A stretch of 14,118 bases of DNA, from NCBI GenBank assembly GCA_021300055.1, contig JAJTHU010000009.1, forward strand, positions 1-14,118, written 5' to 3'. Shown here piece after piece: positions 6,238 to 13,281 of the stretch. The notes below the pieces were generated by a model, which saw only the letters and a list, made by a program, of their open reading frames with translations, made no database searches and was not told the DNA's origin. Source of the stretch: Nitrosomonadaceae bacterium. GTDB taxonomy: Bacteria; Pseudomonadota; Gammaproteobacteria; Burkholderiales; Usitatibacteraceae. Every line of letters begins with the position of its first letter. Within the stretch, counting starts at the first letter, position 1. The position numbers and the translations under genes were made by a program.

Positions 6238-6687
6238 ATGCCTCGTAAACTGTTTTCGACCCCGACCGATTGCGAACTCGCCTTCTACGATGCCTTCGAG
6301 CGTGCCGACCTAAAGCTCATGGTTGCCGTGTGGTCCGATGAGCCCGACTCGATCTGCGTTCATCCGCAAGGGCCGCGTCTGGCCGGGTTGGCGGCGATTC
6401 GCGACTCATTCGCTGAAATGTTCGCCGGTGGGCCAACGCGCGGGATGCGCATCAAGGTCAGTGAACTGCGCAAACATCAAGGTCAGACACTCGCGATTCA
6501 CTCCGTCTACGAAACCTTCGCGATTGACAACGGCCCGGAGGGTACCAAGCAGGAGGCAACACCGGTGCTCGCCACCAACGTTTATTTGTTGACACCGCAT
6601 GGCTGGCGAATGATCGTCCACCACGCCTCAACATTGCCCGACGGCACCACCGCTGAAGAACAGGGTGTCGCGCGCATCCTTCACTAA
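6238..6687 (+). CDS. NTF2/SnoaL-like fold protein (DUF4440-type)
   Basis: A predicted cytoplasmic protein of 149 residues with the pattern of the NTF2-like superfamily: an opening helix ELAFYDAFERADLKLMVAVW, then DSICVHPQGPRLAGLAAIRDS, a further helix with MFAGG, and C-terminal beta strands ending in WRMIVHHAST. These small cone-shaped folds act as ketosteroid-isomerase-like enzymes or as binding and dimerisation domains; the exact role cannot be told here. ATG 6238 (MPRKLFSTPTD) is chosen because this is where relatives I recall begin. An in-frame GTG at 6208 right after a TAA would add ten unlikely residues. The end overlaps the next gene by 23 bases if that gene starts at GTG 6665, suggesting co-translation. 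Confidence 0.8.
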   Translation: MPRKLFSTPTDCELAFYDAFERADLKLMVAVWSDEPDSICVHPQGPRLAGLAAIRDSFAEMFAGGPTRGMRIKVSELRKHQGQTLAIHSVYETFAIDNGPEGTKQEATPVLATNVYLLTPHGWRMIVHHASTLPDGTTAEEQGVARILH

Positions 6688-8551
6688 GCGGAAGCGCGTG
6701 CAACTGACAGTGCATGCTCGCGCGGTGATCGCCCGTGCCGCCGCGCTTTTGGTCGGCGCATGCGTTGCCGCACTTGCAATGCCGATACTTGCGCAAGTGT
6801 CGAGCGCCACAAATGCGTCAGCGATCAAGACCGTGCGCGTGGCATACCAGTCTTCGGAACGTGGCTTCGACTGCGCGGCTGAATCAGATGAATTCACCGG
6901 TACCGTTTGCGACGCCATATTCGACCCGCTGCTGCAGTACGACCATCTCGCGCGACCGATTGCGCTACAGCCACGCACAGCTGAGGCGCTGCCCGTTATC
7001 ACTGACGGCGGGCGCACTTACACGCTGCGCGTTCGTCCCGGCATCTACTTCACCGATCACAAGGCGTTTGGTGGGCGAAGGCGTGAGCTGACGGCACATG
7101 ACTATGCCTACAGCTTGAAGCGACTTTTAGACCCCAAAGTGAAGGCACAGTGGCAATTCCTCGCTGATGGCAAGTTCGAAGGGCTCGACGAGCTGACCAA
7201 AGAAGCGCAACGCACCGGCAAATTCGACTACGACCGCCCTGTGCGTGGCATTGAGGTGCGTGACCGCTACACACTGATCCTGCGTCTTAAGGCGCCTGAC
7301 TACAACCTCTCGTACATTTTGGCCATGCCCGCAACCGCCGCCATGGCGCGCGAGGTTGTTGAGTGGCCGGCGATAGCCGTTGCAGAGAATCCCGTTGGCA
7401 CGGGTGCGTTTGTGCTCAAGGAATGGCGCCGCTCCTCACGCATCGTACTGGAACGAAACCCCAATTATCGCGATGACCGATTTGAGACCATCGTAGGCAC
7501 TCCCGCTCGCCCCAAGCTAGACGCACGGAACGAGCAAATCATCACGCAACTGCGCGGCAAACGCCTTCCACTCATTGATCGCATAGAGATCTTCGTGATT
7601 GAAGAGGATCAGCCACGTTGGCTGGCTTTCTTGAACAGCGAGCACGATTACCTCCGACCAATACCTGAATCTTTCGCTGGTATCGCCCTGCCAGGAGGCA
7701 AACTTGCCGATGGTCTGGCCGCACGAGGGATTGGTCGCGTCCCCAACGAGGTGGCCTGGTTGGTGTACACATTCTTCAACATGCAAGACCCAGTAATCGG
7801 TGGCTACGCACCCGAGCGCATTGCGCTACGCCGCGCCATTTCCATGGCCTACCCTTCGCAAACCGAGATTGCGATTCTGGAAAATGGTCAGAGTCAAGAG
7901 ACACACTCGATCATCGCGCCAGGCATGGCAGGATTTGTCGAGAACCGCGCAAACTGGCATAAGTACAACCCCGCGCGTGCGAAGGCCTTGCTCGACCTCT
8001 ATGGTTACATCGACCGCGACGGCGACGGCTGGCGTGAGACACCCGATGGACAACCGCTCGTCATCGACCAAGCGTCTATCCCACGCCAACGCGAGCGCCA
8101 ACGCAACGAACTTTGGCAGCGCGCCATGCGCGAAATCGGCATCCGCATGACCTTCAATAAGGTCGAACGCACGCCCGACTTACGCAAACAAGCGCAGGCG
8201 GGAAAGGTGCAAATGTGGACATACGGTTGGATCGCCGATTACCCTGATGGCGAGAATTTCTTGCAGCTCTTTTGGTCAAAATCCATCGGCGGCGCCAACT
8301 ACTCGATGTACGCGCGCTCCGAGCACGACGCGCTGTACGAACGCGCCAAAACCATGCCCGACTCGCCTGAGCGCACCGCCTTGTACCAGCAAATGGTGAA
8401 CATGCTGTGGGTGGATAATCCCTGGAAAGTGCTGTACCTGAAGCAAGGCACTGCGCTGCACCACCCGTGGATACTTAACTACAAGAAACATCCCTTCGCG
8501 TTCGAGCCTTGGCGTTATATCGACGTCGACCATTCGCGCAAACCTAAATGA
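6665..8551 (+). CDS. Extracellular solute-binding protein, family 5 (peptide/nickel type), orphan
   Basis: A periplasmic binding protein of the OppA/DppA family, which captures peptides or similar ligands for an ABC importer. A signal peptide is clear: basic TKRKR, hydrophobic AAALLVGACVAALAMPILA, and likely cleavage before Gln44. Family traits follow: VCDAIFDPLLQYD, YTLRVRPGIYFTDH, LTAHDYAYSLKRLLDP, the NPVGTGAFVLKEWR core, the ALRRAISMAYP helix, ARAKALLDLYGY, and WTYGWIADYPDGENFLQLFW near residue 520. The length of 628 is at the long end for the family. GTG 6665 with GAAG 6 bases upstream is used; GTG 6698 is a possible start that still keeps the signal peptide. No permease or ATPase gene adjoins it. 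Instead the stop overlaps the gspC start (ATGA), so it is translationally coupled to a secretion gene. Confidence 0.9.
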   Translation: MSRASFTKRKRVQLTVHARAVIARAAALLVGACVAALAMPILAQVSSATNASAIKTVRVAYQSSERGFDCAAESDEFTGTVCDAIFDPLLQYDHLARPIALQPRTAEALPVITDGGRTYTLRVRPGIYFTDHKAFGGRRRELTAHDYAYSLKRLLDPKVKAQWQFLADGKFEGLDELTKEAQRTGKFDYDRPVRGIEVRDRYTLILRLKAPDYNLSYILAMPATAAMAREVVEWPAIAVAENPVGTGAFVLKEWRRSSRIVLERNPNYRDDRFETIVGTPARPKLDARNEQIITQLRGKRLPLIDRIEIFVIEEDQPRWLAFLNSEHDYLRPIPESFAGIALPGGKLADGLAARGIGRVPNEVAWLVYTFFNMQDPVIGGYAPERIALRRAISMAYPSQTEIAILENGQSQETHSIIAPGMAGFVENRANWHKYNPARAKALLDLYGYIDRDGDGWRETPDGQPLVIDQASIPRQRERQRNELWQRAMREIGIRMTFNKVERTPDLRKQAQAGKVQMWTYGWIADYPDGENFLQLFWSKSIGGANYSMYARSEHDALYERAKTMPDSPERTALYQQMVNMLWVDNPWKVLYLKQGTALHHPWILNYKKHPFAFEPWRYIDVDHSRKPK

Positions 8552-9426
8552 GCCACGCATCCACAACTTCTACCTCGCCCTCGCGCCGTCCGAGCGCCGA
8601 ACGCATGCCCAGCTGGGCAGCCAACAGCCTCACGTTGCTGATGGTGGTGGTGTTGGCGACACAGGTCGCGTGGTGGGGTTGGCATTTCATGACGCCGCGC
8701 TTGAGCGATGGCGCCGGTGAGGCCTCAACGGAATCTGTTGAAGTGATCGACGCCAGTCTTGCTCGCAACTTACTCGGTGGCGCGTCGAGTGCCGCTGCAC
8801 CCGCAGCCACCGCGAGTGAATTTCGCTTGAAAGGTGTGTTTGCCGTCGATGGACGCACACTCTCGGCAGTTGTCATCAACGCGGGCGGGCGCGACCTCAG
8901 CGTGAGAGTGAATGAGGCAATCACCGACGGCGTTCGCTTGGTAGAGGTGCATCGCGATCACGCCATCATCTCGCGCGGTGGCGTGCGCGAACGCATCGAG
9001 CTCGAACGGCTAGGCGCAGCATTTGGCAAGGGCGCGGCAGCGGCCAACACCGGCAACTCATCGTCAGTCAACACGGCGGGAAGCGGCTTTCGTCTGAATG
9101 TCAGTAGTGGCGGGCGCAACACTTATAGCCTGTCGCGCACCGAACTCAACAACGTCCTCAAGGATCCGAACCAGATCAACTACCTTGGCCAGATCGTCCA
9201 AGCGCCCGGTAGCGGCGTGCAAGTCCAAGATGCGCCTGCCGGGTCGTTGGCCAACAAGCTCGGCCTACAAGTGGGCGATGTCATCATCGCGCTGAACGGG
9301 CAACCCATCAACGGTCCGGGAGACCTTGCGCGTCTCTATGGCGTGTTCGGGACCACCAACAGCGTGCGCGCTGAGATTCGTCGCGGTGGCACGCCCATGG
9401 TGTTGAACTACAACATCGCGCAGTAG
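8548..9426 (+). CDS. gspC: GspC, type II secretion inner-membrane linker protein
   Basis: Links the inner-membrane platform of the type II secretion system to the GspD secretin across the periplasm. The 292 residues show the family layout: a short cytoplasmic N-terminus, one membrane helix (about 27-46, SLTLLMVVVLATQVAWW), the homology region that contacts GspD N0 (about 65-153, with LARNLLG, EFRLKGVFA and AVVINAGGRD), a Ser/Gly/Ala linker (about 157-190), and a C-terminal PDZ domain (about 195-291) with APAGSLANKLGLQVGDVI and LNGQPI. A PDZ end, rather than a coiled coil, is one of the two known GspC types. The start ATG lies within ATGA at the stop of the binding-protein gene and has no Shine-Dalgarno of its own, so it should depend on upstream translation. 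It is separated from gspD by the 9604-10917 gene. Confidence 0.93.
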   Translation: MSHASTTSTSPSRRPSAERMPSWAANSLTLLMVVVLATQVAWWGWHFMTPRLSDGAGEASTESVEVIDASLARNLLGGASSAAAPAATASEFRLKGVFAVDGRTLSAVVINAGGRDLSVRVNEAITDGVRLVEVHRDHAIISRGGVRERIELERLGAAFGKGAAAANTGNSSSVNTAGSGFRLNVSSGGRNTYSLSRTELNNVLKDPNQINYLGQIVQAPGSGVQVQDAPAGSLANKLGLQVGDVIIALNGQPINGPGDLARLYGVFGTTNSVRAEIRRGGTPMVLNYNIAQ

Positions 9427-9526
9427 CGACAGCAGCGAAAGCAGCGCGGGCGCGTCGTCCTTGTTAGTAGAGCCCGAGAGCCAGCCTGACTTGCGCCTGA
9501 CCTGCGCAGACTCCCGTCCCTAGCGC

Positions 9527-9562
9527 GGTGCAGATTTACTCTTCCATCCTGAGGGCTGCACC
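9527..9562. repeat. Inverted repeat over the -35 region of the lipoprotein promoter
   Basis: GGTGCAG (9527-9533) and CTGCACC (9556-9562) are perfect 7-bp inverted copies 22 bases apart. The right arm overlaps the expected -35 zone of the TATAAT at 9574. The spacing places the half-site centres about 29 bp apart, nearly three helical turns, which suits a looping or dimer-of-dimers regulator. A chance match is possible. Confidence 0.3.
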
Positions 9563-9573
9563 AGCAGATTGCT

Positions 9574-9579
9574 TATAAT
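9574..9579 (+). promoter_or_regulatory. -10 element of the DUF4397 lipoprotein promoter
   Basis: A perfect TATAAT preceded by TTGCT, giving an extended -10 flavour. No good -35 is found in the 9549-9556 zone. Transcription should start near 9586, leaving a leader of under 20 bases. The element separates this gene from gspC upstream. The rest of 9427-9573 shows no gene. Confidence 0.6.
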
Positions 9580-9593
9580 CTGTGTTCCCCAAT

Positions 9594-9598
9594 AGGAG
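9594..9598 (+). promoter_or_regulatory. Ribosome binding site deciding the start of the lipoprotein gene
   Basis: AGGAG lies 5 bases before ATG 9604. A GTG at 9598 overlaps the last base of this site, so it cannot be the efficient start. ATG 9604 is preferred. Confidence 0.7.
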
Positions 9599-9603
9599 TG
9601 CAT

Positions 9604-10917
9604 ATGCGAGCTTTTGGTTTGAACGTCGGTCCATCCTTTTCTACGCGCCGCTTGTTGTTGGCCGCCATGGTCAGCGTCGGCGCCCTGCTCGGCCTCAGCG
9701 GCTGCGGCAAAAACAGCCCGGCTAACACGGACGGTCAGGTGCGCATGATTAACCTCGCCCCAGAGGCAGGCGCGATTAATGTGGTCATTGATAGCGCCAC
9801 CACCCCGCTGCTATCCAGCGTCGCGTTCAAGAGCACGAGCGGCTATGGAACAGTCGCCAATGGCGGTCGTCGCGTGCGCATCAGCAACGCTGGTGGCTTT
9901 ATCATCGACGGCAGCCTCAACATGCAGGGCCAAAAGAAGCAGTTGCTGATGGTCTTCGGCGGCCAATCGAGCCTAGGTATGGGCGTGCTGTATAACGACA
10001 TCGGTGCAGCCGCGCAAGGCAACAGCCGTCTTCGCTTGATTTCGTACGGCGTCGGTTTATCGAACTTTGATCTCTACATGACGCTCGCCAACGAGAGCAT
10101 TGCGACCAGTGATCCGAAAGCACGCAACACCAACGGCACCGTGGTTGATGTTTCTGCCAACTCTTACACCATCTCGCTAACCGCACCGGGCACGAAGGAC
10201 GTTCTCTTCTCCATGCCTTCGACAGCGCTTGCCGATCGTAAGTACTACAACCTTGTGTTGTACAACGAAGGCTCCGGCGAGTTGCCCAACGCGTTCTTTT
10301 TGGAACAAGACTCCGACGCAGCACCGACGATGTTGACGAGCCCGATCACCCGCGTGCGTGGTGTTAACGCCCAGTCGACCTTCCCAACTGTGAACGTCGC
10401 TGTCGGTGGCAACCGTGTGTTTACCAACATTCCACTCGGCGGTATCTCCAGTTTCACGCGCACGGCAGCGGGCACGGCTAGCGTCTCGTTCACCGACCCT
10501 CAGACGGGCAACACTGTGGGCAGCGTCTCGGATACGTACCTCGGTGGCCGCGATTACAGTGTGTTCCTAGCGCCGGGCACAGGCGGTGGTGCACCGAGCG
10601 CGTTCCGCGTCCTCGATACCAACTTCCCGCCGGCGGCCGGTCGTTCGCGAGTGCGTCTGGTCAATGCGTCGAGCGTCGCCGATTTGGGTCTAGCGCTGTC
10701 GTTCACACCGATCACGCCGAACATCGGCAGCCGCGCCGCGTCGAACTACTTTGAAGTGGTCGCTGGCACTGGCACGCCGGTGACCATTACTCAGGGCGCG
10801 GCTGGCACCCCAGTGATCAGCTTGGCCGGCACGGATCTGATCGCCACCAAGACCTTCACGTTTGTGGTGAGCGGCACGCCGGGCAACTTGGTCCTCACCG
10901 TGCGCCAAGATAACTAG
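9604..10917 (+). CDS. Predicted outer-membrane lipoprotein with four DUF4397-like modules
   Basis: A 437-residue protein of unknown function. A basic N-terminus (STRR) and hydrophobic LLLAAMVSVGALLG lead to the lipobox LSGC, so Cys34 should be lipidated. The next residue is Gly, not Asp, which favours outer-membrane sorting. The mature part is Gly/Ser/Thr/Val-rich and beta-like. Four modules of about 100 residues open with related strands: VRMINLAPEAGAINVVID (46), LRLISYGVGLSNFDLYM (143), VRGVNAQSTFPTVNVAV (251) and VRLVNASSVADLGLALS (350). The first is typical of DUF4397, a family of surface or secreted beta domains. Lone promoter, strong ribosome site and intrinsic terminator make it monocistronic. 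It sits between gspC and gspD, so it could be a secretion substrate, an accessory factor or an unrelated insertion. It is much larger than, and unlike, the helical GspS-type pilotins. Confidence 0.82.
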   Translation: MRAFGLNVGPSFSTRRLLLAAMVSVGALLGLSGCGKNSPANTDGQVRMINLAPEAGAINVVIDSATTPLLSSVAFKSTSGYGTVANGGRRVRISNAGGFIIDGSLNMQGQKKQLLMVFGGQSSLGMGVLYNDIGAAAQGNSRLRLISYGVGLSNFDLYMTLANESIATSDPKARNTNGTVVDVSANSYTISLTAPGTKDVLFSMPSTALADRKYYNLVLYNEGSGELPNAFFLEQDSDAAPTMLTSPITRVRGVNAQSTFPTVNVAVGGNRVFTNIPLGGISSFTRTAAGTASVSFTDPQTGNTVGSVSDTYLGGRDYSVFLAPGTGGGAPSAFRVLDTNFPPAAGRSRVRLVNASSVADLGLALSFTPITPNIGSRAASNYFEVVAGTGTPVTITQGAAGTPVISLAGTDLIATKTFTFVVSGTPGNLVLTVRQDN

Positions 10918-10943
10918 GCGATAACAGTCCTATAGCAAACCCT

Positions 10944-11003
10944 AGAGCGGGTGGGGTGTTCGGGCCAAAAATGCCTGAAACACCGCACCCGCTCTTGCTT
11001 TTT
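10944..11003 (+). terminator. Strong intrinsic terminator after the lipoprotein gene
   Basis: The left arm 10944-10960 and right arm 10979-10995 form a 17-position stem with a single G-G mismatch (10954/10985). The stem continues as CGGGC/GCCTG (10961-10965 with 10973-10977, one G-U pair) past a bulged A, closing on a 7-base loop CAAAAAT. A T5 tract follows at 10999-11003. It lies 27 bases after the stop and should isolate gspDE from upstream transcription. Confidence 0.88.
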
Positions 11004-11071
11004 GGGCTTGACCCCTGTGGTTATGGGCATTCGGCAGGGTGCCCTGTCATCTGCGTGCCGCTGCTCTGGCG

Positions 11072-11077
11072 TACAAT
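11072..11077 (+). promoter_or_regulatory. Probable -10 element of the gspDE promoter
   Basis: TACAAT in TGGCGTACAATTGG matches a common betaproteobacterial -10. The -35 zone (about 11049-11054) is poor, suggesting an activator or a weak promoter. A near-palindrome CAGGGTGCCCTG at 11035-11046 lies just upstream of that zone. The predicted leader is about 135 bases. A second, weaker candidate is TTGGTT (11110-11115) with TACAGG (11134-11139), 18 bases apart. Confidence 0.4.
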
Positions 11078-11096
11078 TGGGCGAGATTAAAACATT

Positions 11097-11217
11097 GCCT
11101 GTAGGGCGCTTGGTTTTCGACTTAAGTTTGGCGTACAGGCTCCTCTAACCCGTTGAGAAAATTAAACAATTTCCGCCTGCCGCGTTCCCTGCGGCACGCA
11201 CAACCGCGAAAAGAATA
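11097..11217 (+). other. gspD 5' leader with two inverted repeats
   Basis: No gene is seen in the leader. GCCTGTA (11097-11103) and TACAGGC (11134-11140) are inverted copies 30 bases apart. TGCCGC/GCGGCA (11178-11183 and 11191-11196) forms a small hairpin with a 7-base loop about 20 bases before the start codon. The motif TGGCGTACA occurs both at the -10 (11067-11075) and at 11129-11137. Ribosome-site match before ATG 11218 is weak (GAAAAG), so leader structure may matter for expression. Confidence 0.3.
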
Positions 11218-13281
11218 ATGCCCAACGCCCTCCACAAACGTCTCGTCGCCGCAGCGGTTTGCTCCGCCATCGCCTTCACCGCTGCACCAGCGTTCGCACA
11301 AGACACCATCACCATGAGCTTTGTGAACGCCGACATTCGCTCCGTGGTCGAGACGGTCGGCAAAGCCACCGGCAAGAACTTCATCATCGACCCGCGCGTC
11401 ACGGGCACCCTCAACATCGTTTCGCAAACGCCGGTCACTAAAGACCAAGCCTACGACATCCTGCTCTCGACATTGCGACTGAGTGGCTTCGCGACAGTTG
11501 AGGAGCGTGGCGCCGTCAAGATCTTGCCCGAGGCAGATGCGAAGACCTCCGGACCCGTGGTCGCGCCTGGCACGCCCGTACGGGGCGATCGCATCGTCAC
11601 GCAGGTATTCCAATTGCAGAACGAATCGGCGGCGCAGTTGGCCACCGTGCTGCGGCCACTCGTGGCGCAGAACAACTTCATCGGCGCGTACCCCGGTAAC
11701 AACACCTTGGTGATCACCGACTACGCCTCCAACGTTGAGCGCATCCGCAAGATCGTTACGTCGATTGACGTGCCCGCCAGCGCCGACCTGCAGACCATCA
11801 AGGTACAGCACGCCAGCGCGGTCGATATCGCCAACATGATCACGCGCTTGCTGCCTGAGGCATCGCCCAATCCCGTTACGCCTGGACTGCCACCGAAGCT
11901 GTCGGTGGCCGTCGAGCCGCGCTCGAACTCGTTGGTGGTGCGCGCAGATACACCTGCATTGGTGACGCGCATCCGCGCGTTGGTCGCGCAAGTGGATACG
12001 CCGTCCGCTGCCAACGGTGGCATCAACGTGGTGTACCTGAAGAACGCGGAGGCGGTGAAAGTCGCTGAAACGCTGCGCGGCTTGCTCGCCGGTGCCGCGA
12101 ACAATACAAGCAGCTCTGTAAGCACGAGCAGCGCCGCGGGAGGGGCTGCCCAAGGGCAGGCAGGTGCAGCCGGCAATCTCGCTGCACCAATCTCAAGCAC
12201 ATCTACCAGCGCACCGGCTAGCACCATTCAGGCGTACCAGCCAACCAACTCGCTCATCATCACAGCGCCCGACCACATCTATAACGCCTTGCGCAGCGTG
12301 ATCGACAAACTCGACCAACGCCGCGCGCAGGTTTACGTCGAAGCCCTGATCGTGGAAGTCACGTCATCAGTCGCGGCCGAGTTCGGCATTCAGTGGCAAG
12401 ACCTCACCGGTATCAATAAGCCGGGCGCCAACATCATCGGCGGCACCAATTTCGGCGGTAGCGGTACCAACATCATCACGGGCGCACAGAACATCGGCAC
12501 CGTCGGTACGGGCCTGAACATCGGCGTGGTGCGTGGCACCGTCAACATCCCAGGTATCGGCCAAGTGCTGAATCTCGGCGCACTCGCACGCGCGCTCGAA
12601 GCCGATCAACGCGCCAACGTGTTGTCCACACCAAACATCCTGACCCTCGACAACGAAGAAGGCAAGATCGTCGTCGGCCAGAACGTTCCCTTTGTCACAG
12701 GCAGCTTCACGCAGACCGGCAATGCGACGACCAACCCCTTCCAAACGATCGAGCGCCGCGATATTGGCCTCACGCTGCGCGTGACGCCGCAAGTGGCTGA
12801 AGGCGGCGCAGTCAAGCTGAAAGTTTTCCAAGAGGTGTCGAGTGTCGTGCCGACGACCAACAACGTGAAGTCGGCCGACCTCATCACCAACAAGCGCTCG
12901 ATTGAAAACACCGTGCTCGTTGACGACGGGCAAACGGTCGTCATCGGCGGTTTGATTTCGGACGACACCAAGAACGGCGAGAGCAAAGTGCCGCTGCTCG
13001 GTGACATTCCGGTGTTGGGCAACCTCTTCAAATACCAAACGCGTAACCGCGACAAAACCAATCTGATGGTGTTCTTACGTCCCGTGGTGCTGCGCGACGG
13101 CAAGAGCGCCGCTGCCCTGTCCGGCTCGCGTTATGACTACATCCGCGGCGAGCAGATCAACCACCTGAACGATGCGGCCTCGTTACTGCCACCAACCGGC
13201 GGACCGGAGTTGCCACCGCTCGATCTGCGTGGAAAAACCTCGACCGCCACGCCGGCGGCCGATAAGGGTGAGAAAAAGTAG
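11218..13281 (+). CDS. gspD: GspD, type II secretion outer-membrane secretin
   Basis: Forms the multimeric outer-membrane channel through which folded exoproteins leave the periplasm. A Sec signal peptide is evident, with cleavage after AFA at residue 27. Domains follow in order: N0 (about 29-105, ITMSFVNADIRSVV), which binds GspC; the repeated N1 (127-186), N2 (191-262) and N3 (267-368) ring domains; and the secretin barrel (about 370-625), with QVYVEALIVEV, LSTPNILTLDNEE, VGQNVPFVTG, RRDIGLTLRVTP and the hallmark VPLLGDIPVLGNLF (591-604). A low-complexity Ser/Ala/Gly insert (293-336) sits in N3, as in many secretins. The 687 residues fit the family. The C-terminal tail (about 630-687) is Pro/Lys-rich; pilotin-binding segments lie there in some species. 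The stop overlaps the gspE start by one base. Confidence 0.97.
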   Translation: MPNALHKRLVAAAVCSAIAFTAAPAFAQDTITMSFVNADIRSVVETVGKATGKNFIIDPRVTGTLNIVSQTPVTKDQAYDILLSTLRLSGFATVEERGAVKILPEADAKTSGPVVAPGTPVRGDRIVTQVFQLQNESAAQLATVLRPLVAQNNFIGAYPGNNTLVITDYASNVERIRKIVTSIDVPASADLQTIKVQHASAVDIANMITRLLPEASPNPVTPGLPPKLSVAVEPRSNSLVVRADTPALVTRIRALVAQVDTPSAANGGINVVYLKNAEAVKVAETLRGLLAGAANNTSSSVSTSSAAGGAAQGQAGAAGNLAAPISSTSTSAPASTIQAYQPTNSLIITAPDHIYNALRSVIDKLDQRRAQVYVEALIVEVTSSVAAEFGIQWQDLTGINKPGANIIGGTNFGGSGTNIITGAQNIGTVGTGLNIGVVRGTVNIPGIGQVLNLGALARALEADQRANVLSTPNILTLDNEEGKIVVGQNVPFVTGSFTQTGNATTNPFQTIERRDIGLTLRVTPQVAEGGAVKLKVFQEVSSVVPTTNNVKSADLITNKRSIENTVLVDDGQTVVIGGLISDDTKNGESKVPLLGDIPVLGNLFKYQTRNRDKTNLMVFLRPVVLRDGKSAAALSGSRYDYIRGEQINHLNDAASLLPPTGGPELPPLDLRGKTSTATPAADKGEKK

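Noticed and set aside
6665..6800. Lipobox reading of VGAC in the binding-protein signal peptide
   Set aside because: The hydrophobic stretch continues past that Cys for about ten residues to a better signal peptidase I site (ILA before Gln), so a lipoprotein is unlikely.
11122..12153. Long minus-strand open frame (343 codons)
   Set aside because: Lies antisense to the leader and N-terminal half of GspD. The translation is an Arg/Gly/His-rich shadow with no domain, as expected opposite GC-rich coding sequence.
12367..13038. Minus-strand open frame of 223 codons inside gspD
   Set aside because: Fully antisense to the well-conserved secretin barrel. No ribosome site or recognisable motif.
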